This document shows, one piece after another, positions 15,794 to 20,000 of a stretch of DNA of 20,000 nt; the first letter of the stretch is position 1; every line of letters starts with the position of its first letter. Source of the DNA: Ruminococcaceae bacterium UBA1785. GTDB taxonomy: Bacteria > Bacillota > Clostridia > Oscillospirales > Acutalibacteraceae. A program made the translations under genes and the position numbers. Location of the stretch: positions 1 through 20,000 of the forward strand of contig DCGF01000080.1 of NCBI GenBank assembly GCA_002314555.1, given 5' to 3'. The notes under the pieces are model-generated. The model had not been told where the DNA came from, made no database searches, and worked only from the letters and a program-made list of their open reading frames with translations.

Positions 15794-16909
15794 TTAAAGT
15801 TCCATTGTGAAGCGACGACCAAAGCCTTCGTCAGCTTCTTCGTTTTTATATCCTAGTGAATAGTTGCAAAGAATCTTATACTCAAGTGTATTCTCTAGCT
15901 TTTCATAGAACTCTTCATTCATTTCAACTGTAGAAGATGGAGCCATAGAGAGTGTGAGTTTATCTTCTTTAGCATAATATTCAAGTGAAACATATACTGT
16001 CTTATCTTCACCGACAATATATCTCATAACAAGGTTATAGAATTCTTCATAAGCATTACATACTTTAACAATGCGCTTTGTTTCAATCTTATAGTTGGAT
16101 AAGAATCCGAATATATCTTGGAACTCATCTCGTAAATCATGACCATCATCTTCAGTAAGCTTCTTTTCAAGACAAGCGAGGCGACGGATGAATTTACGTG
16201 TACGCTCTTTTTCTGGCTCGTCAAATACTTGCTCCGGTGGGCCATCTTCGTAGATGCCGCCTTGGTCCATATAGAAAACTCTATTTGAAATCGAGCGAGC
16301 AAATTCAATACCATGAGTGACAATCATCATAGTACAGCCTTCACCTGCGAGCTTTGCAATTATTTCTTCAACTTCGCCAACTGTGAGTGGATCAAGTGCC
16401 GATGTAGGCTCGTCAAATAAAATGATTTCAGGGTCAGTTGAGAGTGTGCGAGCTATAGCCACACGCTGCTTTTGACCACCTGAGAGCTGCTCTGGATATG
16501 AGAGTGCAAAGTCCTCCATACCAACGGACTTCAAAAGTTCCATTGCCTTCTCATATGCCTCTTGGCGAGAACGCTTTAAAAGAGTTGTCTGTGCAAGCAT
16601 ACAGTTCTCTACAACAGTCAAATGATTATATAAATTAAAGCTTTGGAACACCATTCCAAGTTTTGTACGAACCTTATTTATATCACATTTGTGGTCTGTG
16701 ATATCTTCACCGTCAACAATAATCTTACCTGAAGTTGGTCTCTCAAGAAGATTAATACAGCGAAGAAGGGTTGATTTACCAGTACCAGAAGGACCGATAA
16801 CAGCTATGATATCTCCTTTATTAATTGTCACATTAACATCAAGAAGCGGAGTAACTTCTTCATATTCTTTTCTAAGATGCTGAATTTCTATCAATTTATT
16901 ATCAGACAA
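15794..16909 (-). CDS. Amino acid ABC transporter ATPase with extra C-terminal region
   Basis: A 371-residue protein whose first 240 residues are a standard polar-amino-acid ABC ATPase: Walker A GPSGTGKS (39-46), Q loop MVFQSFNLY (86-94), signature LSGGQKQR (142-149), Walker B IILFDEP (162-168) and switch H199. The family usually ends near 245-255. Here about 130 further residues follow (FGFLSNYKIETKRIVKVCNA, then YNLVMRYI, VYVSLEYYAKEDKLTLSM and a closing DEGFGRRFTMEL). The helix-then-strand pattern and final GFG faintly recall GHKL-type ATP-binding domains, but I cannot confirm this. The start is TTG at 16909, with AGGAGG 10 bases upstream; no in-frame ATG is near. The gene leads the operon, with the fused binding-protein/permease after it. 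Confidence 0.9.
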   Translation of the reverse strand: MSDNKLIEIQHLRKEYEEVTPLLDVNVTINKGDIIAVIGPSGTGKSTLLRCINLLERPTSGKIIVDGEDITDHKCDINKVRTKLGMVFQSFNLYNHLTVVENCMLAQTTLLKRSRQEAYEKAMELLKSVGMEDFALSYPEQLSGGQKQRVAIARTLSTDPEIILFDEPTSALDPLTVGEVEEIIAKLAGEGCTMMIVTHGIEFARSISNRVFYMDQGGIYEDGPPEQVFDEPEKERTRKFIRRLACLEKKLTEDDGHDLRDEFQDIFGFLSNYKIETKRIVKVCNAYEEFYNLVMRYIVGEDKTVYVSLEYYAKEDKLTLSMAPSSTVEMNEEFYEKLENTLEYKILCNYSLGYKNEEADEGFGRRFTMEL

Positions 16910-16957
16910 GTTTCCATATCCTCCTTTTAGCGATATATATTTGTATTGTACCCTTAT

Positions 16958-16986
16958 ATTATACTAATAAATTACAAAAAGACCAA
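16958..16986 (-). promoter_or_regulatory. Promoter of the ABC transporter operon
   Basis: On the minus strand, TATAAT (16958-16963) is preceded by TTGGTC (16981-16986) at 17 bases. The leader to the TTG start is about 45 bases. The -35 box is weak, so activation or modest strength is expected. Confidence 0.55.
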
Positions 16987-17010
16987 CTGTTAGTTATAAT
17001 AAACATTCAG

Positions 17011-17042
17011 TTGTCCACAAACTGTGGACGACTTGTTCGTCG
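17011..17042. repeat. Short palindromes with paired DnaA-box-like sequences
   Basis: GTCCACA, a 3-base spacer and TGTGGAC form a perfect 7-bp inverted repeat (17013-17029). An adjoining CGAC/GTCG pair spans 17029-17042. The arms read as TTGTCCACA on plus and TCGTCCACA on minus, close to the DnaA box TTATCCACA. The function is unknown and the match may be chance. Confidence 0.35.
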
Positions 17043-17053
17043 CGATAAAATTA

Positions 17054-17078
17054 AAAGACCAAGCTATGCTTGGTCTTT
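17054..17078 (-). terminator. tRNA-type terminator directly after the tRNA-Leu relic
   Basis: An 11-bp perfect stem (AAAGACCAAGC with GCTTGGTCTTT) around a 3-base loop begins right at the CCA end of the tRNA relic on the minus strand and runs into TTTTAATTTTAT. This is the usual arrangement of clostridial tRNA genes and shows that a real tRNA was once transcribed here. Confidence 0.85.
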
Positions 17079-17149
17079 GGTGCACCTGACAGGAATCGAA
17101 CCTGCACCCCGTGAGAGACTAGATCCTAAGGTATCTGCCACCATACTGC
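17078..17149 (-). pseudogene. Degenerate tRNA-Leu(UAG); possible attachment-site remnant
   Basis: On the minus strand the 3' half of a class II tRNA-Leu is intact. It has the anticodon loop CTTAGGA with anticodon TAG (17126-17128), the 3' anticodon strand TCTAG, a variable arm (CTC/GGG), the T arm GCAGG-TTCGATT-CCTGT, the acceptor strand CAGGTGC (17082-17088), discriminator A and encoded CCA. The 5' half is broken. GATAC stands where CTAGA should pair, the D arm is shortened, and only GCAG remains of the expected acceptor strand GCACCTG. The pieces that remain (GCAGTATGGTGG, CAGATAC) fit a normal tRNA-Leu with three small deletions, though the ancestral sequence is inferred. It cannot form a cloverleaf, and no promoter is evident. 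It is followed directly by the old terminator. Confidence 0.75.
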
Positions 17150-17184
17150 CAGTTTATTGAAACAAGTGTATGCCGAGACATTTT

Positions 17185-17237
17185 ACATTATTTTAATGAT
17201 TTTTGAATATTTTTCGCAAAAACATTGAAAATAATGT
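17185..17237. repeat. Long inverted repeat upstream of the RloA-like gene
   Basis: ACATTATTTTAATG (17185-17198) pairs with CATTGAAAATAATGT (17223-17237) with a single bulged base. Inside, TTTTTG (17200-17205) pairs with CAAAAA (17217-17222), giving nearly 20 bp of stem. The right arm ends on the first base of the -35 box at 17237. No T tract follows on either strand, so it is not a normal terminator. It could be an operator or cruciform for the operon, or part of the island junction. Confidence 0.6.
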
Positions 17238-17265
17238 TGACACACGACGTTTTGAAGATTATAAT
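17237..17265 (+). promoter_or_regulatory. Perfect consensus sigma-A promoter of the RloAB-like operon
   Basis: TTGACA (17237-17242), exactly 17 bases, TATAAT (17260-17265). Both boxes match consensus in all twelve positions. Transcription should begin near 17272, giving a leader of under 20 bases that still contains AAGGAG. Confidence 0.9.
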
Positions 17266-17288
17266 CGAATCATAAAGGAGTGATGAAT

Positions 17289-18548
17289 GTGCTTTTACAA
17301 TTTTCTGTAGAAAACTATACATCAATTAAGAACAAGTGTGTTTTAGACTTAACACCAACTGTTGATAAGGAACATCCTGAAAATATATTAATGCGTGGTG
17401 AACAAAAAGCATTAAATGTTATTACTGTTTATGGTGCTAATGCATCGGGCAAGAGTAATTTATTTAAAGCAATGACTTCTGCACTAAACATTATTAGGAA
17501 TTCAGAGAACACTCAAATTAATATGTTGTTGCCTATTATGCCGTTTAAGTTTGATGGCTCATCACAAACAAAACCTTCTTCTTTTGAATTTACTTTTGTG
17601 GCAAATGATGAAAAAAAGTACGTTTATGGTTTCAGCGCTACACCAGAAGAGATTACTGAGGAATATTTATATTGCTATAACTCTGCAAAACCATCTGTTA
17701 TTTTTGATTTTACTTATAAAGCAGAACTTCCAGAATATAAATTTTCAAGATCTAGTAAATCTGAGCTTGTGCCTTTACTTGAAAAACGCACAAAGAATAA
17801 GTTGTTCATTTCTACTGCTACTGCTTGGAATGCTACCAGCACAAAAGTGGCTTTTGAATGGCTTGCGACAGGGGTTAACACTATTACCAATGTAAATGAG
17901 CTATCTAATGTTTCTTTAGATAAATATAGAACTGATGATAGCAAAGAATATATTCAGTTTGCAAAAATGCTAATGAAACATGCAGATATCAATATTTCTG
18001 ACTTTGATATTAATATCACAGAAACAGAGGTATCACCATTATCATTTATGATCAATGGTCAAACTATTACCCCGGCAAAGAACTATAATGTTGAAGTATT
18101 AACAAGTCACTTGATTAAGGATGAAAATGGTCAAGAAACAAAATATAAACTCAACCTTCAAGAAGAGTCGTTAGGTACGAATCAATTGTTCCTATACGCC
18201 CCGCTGTTAAAAGATATAATAGATAATGGAGCAACTCTATTTGTTGATGAACTTGATAAGAGTCTTCACCCATTTATCGTTAAATACATAATTAATATGT
18301 TCAGAGATGAAAGCATTAATAAAAACGGAGCACAGTTGATTGCGACAACGCATGAAACAGTCTTATTATCGCTTGATATGCTTAGAAGAGATCAAATTTA
18401 TTTCACTGAAAAAGATAGTGATACAGGTATAACATCACTATACTCTTTAAATGAATTTTCTGTCAGAAAGAGCGACAACGTTGAAAAAGGATACCTTCTT
18501 GGAAGATATGGTGCTATTCCTCTAGTGTATATGACAGAGGTGATTTAA
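17289..18548 (+). CDS. AAA15-family ATPase, RloA/AbiLi-like defence component
   Basis: A 419-residue SMC/ABC-like ATPase of the AAA15 group (COG1106 type). It begins LLQFSVENYTSIK, the typical opening of this family. Walker A is GANASGKS (49-56), a signature-like segment is EESLGTNQLF, Walker B is LFVDELD (317-323), and a switch histidine lies in TTHE (352-356). It closes with YLLGRYGAIP (402-411), characteristic of ATPases paired with RloB. AAGGAG at 17275-17280 leaves 8 bases to the GTG at 17289; the earlier in-frame GTG (17280) and ATG (17283) are too close, so 17289 is used. The stop overlaps the RloB-like start by one base. Relatives act with RloB in restriction-linked loci and in abortive infection (AbiL). 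The role here is inferred from family and pairing. Confidence 0.88.
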   Translation: MLLQFSVENYTSIKNKCVLDLTPTVDKEHPENILMRGEQKALNVITVYGANASGKSNLFKAMTSALNIIRNSENTQINMLLPIMPFKFDGSSQTKPSSFEFTFVANDEKKYVYGFSATPEEITEEYLYCYNSAKPSVIFDFTYKAELPEYKFSRSSKSELVPLLEKRTKNKLFISTATAWNATSTKVAFEWLATGVNTITNVNELSNVSLDKYRTDDSKEYIQFAKMLMKHADINISDFDINITETEVSPLSFMINGQTITPAKNYNVEVLTSHLIKDENGQETKYKLNLQEESLGTNQLFLYAPLLKDIIDNGATLFVDELDKSLHPFIVKYIINMFRDESINKNGAQLIATTHETVLLSLDMLRRDQIYFTEKDSDTGITSLYSLNEFSVRKSDNVEKGYLLGRYGAIPLVYMTEVI

Positions 18549-19174
18549 TGGACCGTAGATTTAGAGAAAAAAGAGAGGGAACTAATAAAAGAAGAGAAAA
18601 GCCAATATTGATGATAGTTGCTGAAGGAAATAATGTTACTGAAACCACTTATTTCAAATCATTTCAGCAGCAACATGCAAACTATAATATCAAAGTAATA
18701 GTAGCTAAAAATATCACCGACCCAAAAGGTATGCTAAAAGAAATGCAGCGTCAATGGAAAGTCAAAGGATTAAGTGAAAGCAAAGGTGATATGGCATATA
18801 TTGTCTTAGATTTAGATTGTGATAATTCAAAAGCAGAATTAATTAAATCTTTAAGTGGAACTGCTAAAAATATTAAATTTGTTCCGTCAAATCCATGTTT
18901 TGAGATTTGGTTTTTGTTGCATTTTAAGTATTCTACACATGCATATTTTAATTCAAATGAAGTTATAAAAGATTTGAAATCTTATATTCCTGATTATGAA
19001 AAAACAAAAGATATAAATTGTACTCTCTGTCCTTTACTTGCAACCGCATTGGAAAATGCCAATCGCCTAAATGACCACTATAAATCATTAGGATTAGAGT
19101 GGCCATCAATAGATTGTAATCCAATGACTGAAGTCCCTGAAATAATACATAAAATTCAGGAACTTGAAAAATAA
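18548..19174 (+). CDS. RloB-like TOPRIM-type protein, AbiLii-like defence component
   Basis: A 208-residue protein of the RloB family (PF13707). A basic N terminus (RRFREKREGTNKRREK) is followed by AEGNNVTETTYF with E26, the acidic motif LDLDCD with D88, D90 and D92, and SNPCFEIWFLLHF (114-126), the most recognisable RloB stretch. The glutamate plus DxDxD arrangement matches a TOPRIM-like nuclease core. All acidic residues are present, so it is probably active. The EG motif has one extra residue compared with the usual EGxxTE spacing. The start overlaps the ATPase stop (TAATG), so the two are translated in a coupled, near one-to-one manner. The likely job is a nuclease effector controlled by the ATPase, by analogy with OLD/Gabija-type systems (inference). 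Confidence 0.87.
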   Translation: MDRRFREKREGTNKRREKPILMIVAEGNNVTETTYFKSFQQQHANYNIKVIVAKNITDPKGMLKEMQRQWKVKGLSESKGDMAYIVLDLDCDNSKAELIKSLSGTAKNIKFVPSNPCFEIWFLLHFKYSTHAYFNSNEVIKDLKSYIPDYEKTKDINCTLCPLLATALENANRLNDHYKSLGLEWPSIDCNPMTEVPEIIHKIQELEK

Positions 19175-19183
19175 GCATAAAAA

Positions 19184-19217
19184 AACTGCTTCAATCACGG
19201 CAATGATTGAAACAGTT
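19184..19217. terminator. Hairpin after the RloB-like gene
   Basis: AACTG, a mismatch and TTCAATCA pair with TGATTGAA and CAGTT around CGGCAA: 13 pairs with one C/A mismatch. The plus-strand tail is only GTTGTTTG, while the minus strand has an uninterrupted T run. It is therefore a weak terminator for the RloAB-like operon and a strong one against transcription entering from the right. Confidence 0.65.
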
Positions 19218-19218
19218 G

Positions 19219-19301
19219 TTTGAAGACTATGTAAATAATCTCCGGTGGATTTAGTTTACCATAGTCTTCAAAAAAATGCACTATATTTTTTTGAAGGGAG
19301 G
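19219..19301 (+). promoter_or_regulatory. Two mutually exclusive hairpins in the leader of the small cysteine protein
   Basis: Hairpin A: TTTGAAGACTATG (19219-19231) pairs perfectly with CATAGTCTTCAAA (19260-19272), continues past one bulge with TAAA/TTTA, and holds an inner AATC/GATT stem. Hairpin B: CTTCAAAAAAAT (19266-19277) pairs perfectly with ATTTTTTTGAAG (19285-19296), taking in the first base of the ribosome binding site GGGAGG (19296-19301). The two share bases 19266-19272 and so cannot both form completely. This is the layout of a two-state leader that could hide or expose the ribosome binding site. No known riboswitch class is recognised. Confidence 0.5.
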
Positions 19302-19309
19302 TTATAACT

Positions 19310-19465
19310 ATGGCAGAATCAAAAGTTTATCGTTGCGATAAACCGTGCCCCATAGGCAAGCATTGCTTTATAGTGAAATTGGCTGATTCTTTAGAGATGC
19401 CAATAACAGTATTGCAAAAATGTCCCGCCAAAAAGGGCGAAGACATAGAAATAACAATTAAATAA
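19310..19465 (+). CDS. Small four-cysteine protein of unknown function (51 residues)
   Basis: I do not recognise this protein. It begins MAESKVYRCDKPCPIGKHC and ends KKGEDIEITIK. Cysteines lie at 9, 13, 19 and 38 (C-x3-C-x5-C-x18-C), with H18 beside the third, so a small zinc- or metal-binding fold is plausible. There is no signal peptide or membrane segment, and the protein has many lysines. Support for it being real includes a strong GGGAGG at 19296-19301 spaced 8 bases from the ATG, uninterrupted coding character, and a position between two hairpin elements with a DUF4417 gene after it. It could be a DNA- or RNA-binding regulator, or a partner of the following gene. Both ideas are guesses. 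Confidence 0.65.
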   Translation: MAESKVYRCDKPCPIGKHCFIVKLADSLEMPITVLQKCPAKKGEDIEITIK

Positions 19466-19481
19466 AAATTTACTTGTGAAA

Positions 19482-19543
19482 AAACCGCTAAGACGTGTTA
19501 CATTACAGATTTTTGTAAACACTCTTAGCGGTTTATTTTTTTT
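19482..19543 (+). terminator. Terminator or attenuator abutting the DUF4417 ribosome binding site
   Basis: AAACCGCTAAGA (19482-19493) pairs perfectly with TCTTAGCGGTTT (19523-19534). An inner stem (GTGTT with AACAC, then ACA with TGT past one bulge) lengthens it. Eight T residues follow at 19536-19543. The next ribosome binding site starts at 19544 with no gap, so no promoter fits between the terminator and the downstream gene. Expression of that gene then needs read-through, which suggests attenuation. Confidence 0.75.
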
Positions 19544-19558
19544 AAAGGAGCCACTCTT

Positions 19559-20000
19559 ATGGTAACATTAAATCAAACAATTAATAACCCTCGCATTGGT
19601 TGTAAAGATATTTGGAATTCATACATGGCAAAAGACGCTGACTTTTCCGACAACGATAATGATATTCCATTTTGTCCAACAACTGCTAAATCACTTCCTA
19701 CAGACATCATAACTTGGGAAGAAGCTAAAACTATTTACAAAAAACATATTGCTCAAAAAGACTATGAGTTTAAATATAATGCATTTGTGTGTTATTATAT
19801 AGATGACTACAAGTTTGATGGAGCACGTGGTATTTGGCACGATTCAAATCAAGCATTAAAAGTTCTTCGCCATTTTGAAGGAATTATTACACCTGACTTT
19901 TCAACATATCAAGACTTTCCAGAACCAATAAAAATCTATGCTACATATCGTATGCGCTTGTTTGGATACTGGGCTGGAAAGAATGGTTTACAAGTAATAA
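19559..20000 (+). CDS. DUF4417 domain-containing protein, 3'-truncated by window end
   Basis: The first 147 residues of a DUF4417-family protein (PF14386), a family of unknown function common in phages, plasmids and conjugative elements. Visible hallmarks are an N-terminal region with PFCPTTAKSLPTDIITWEEA, then NAFVCYYIDDYKFDGARGIW, the core FEGIITPDFSTYQDFPEPI (107-125) and YATYRMRLFGYWAGKNGLQV (127-146). The frame is open at the right edge. AAAGGAG at 19544-19550 lies 8 bases from the ATG. The gene sits immediately behind a strong intrinsic terminator, so its expression probably depends on read-through from the small cysteine gene. Its family supports a mobile-element origin for this end of the window. 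Confidence 0.85.
   Translation, partial: MVTLNQTINNPRIGCKDIWNSYMAKDADFSDNDNDIPFCPTTAKSLPTDIITWEEAKTIYKKHIAQKDYEFKYNAFVCYYIDDYKFDGARGIWHDSNQALKVLRHFEGIITPDFSTYQDFPEPIKIYATYRMRLFGYWAGKNGLQVI

Noticed and set aside
16885..16918. ATG close behind AGGAGG as start of the ABC ATPase
   Set aside because: It is in a different frame, only two bases from the ribosome binding site, and ends after eight codons. The TTG at 16909 gives the family-like protein.
17078..17149. Functional tRNA gene
   Set aside because: The 5' acceptor and anticodon strands cannot pair with their 3' partners, the D arm is shortened, and no promoter is visible. It is therefore called a relic.
19219..19272. Known riboswitch, T-box or retron RNA in the hairpin leader
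   Set aside because: None of the conserved motifs of the classes I know is present, and there is no reverse transcriptase gene in the window.
1..20000. CRISPR arrays, insertion sequences, rRNA genes, transposase or integrase genes
   Set aside because: I saw no regularly spaced direct repeats, no transposase or integrase motifs and no rRNA sequence. The island call rests only on the tRNA relic, composition and gene content.

Overview
The window looks like chromosomal DNA of a Gram-positive anaerobe of the class Clostridia (Bacillota), perhaps a gut or rumen Lachnospiraceae-type bacterium. The evidence is strong AGGAGG-type ribosome binding sites, many TTGACA/TATAAT-type promoters, TTG and GTG starts, encoded tRNA CCA, a QueT-type queuosine-precursor transporter, a type II thymidine kinase of the GAMGSSKT kind, Cache-type hybrid histidine kinases and a fused binding-protein/permease ABC transporter. 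No genus can be named from this sequence.

Left part (1-16.9 kb) is ordinary chromosome. A partial queT and a strongly codon-biased DUF362 gene (+) face an aquaporin (-). A 37-codon orphan gene tail with its own terminator lies between the aquaporin and two overlapping CNNM/CorC-family genes (-). A DUF2804 gene (+) and thymidine kinase (-) converge on one terminator. A hybrid histidine kinase (+) converges with a three-gene operon (-): a second hybrid kinase, a lipoprotein joining a solute-binding domain to a 5'-nucleotidase C-terminal-like domain, and yigZ. A two-gene polar amino-acid-type ABC transporter (-) follows: a binding-protein/permease fusion and an ATPase with an extra C-terminal region of about 130 residues.

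The 379 bases at 16910-17288 carry no protein gene but are dense with signals. They hold the ABC promoter, a small palindrome resembling paired DnaA boxes, a tRNA-type terminator, a degenerate tRNA-Leu(UAG) on the minus strand, a long inverted repeat, and a perfect TTGACA-17-TATAAT promoter.

Right part (17.2-20 kb) is more AT-rich and accessory in character. It holds an AAA15-type ATPase with an RloB-type TOPRIM-like partner (a likely phage-defence pair resembling AbiL), three hairpins, a 51-residue four-cysteine protein, a terminator set directly against the next ribosome binding site, and a DUF4417 gene cut by the window end. The tRNA relic has an intact 3' half and a broken 5' half. I therefore read it as the probable boundary of an island extending to the right, which is an inference. 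The best candidate for something undescribed is this island segment: an RloAB-like pair followed by two structured leaders in front of the small cysteine protein and DUF4417.
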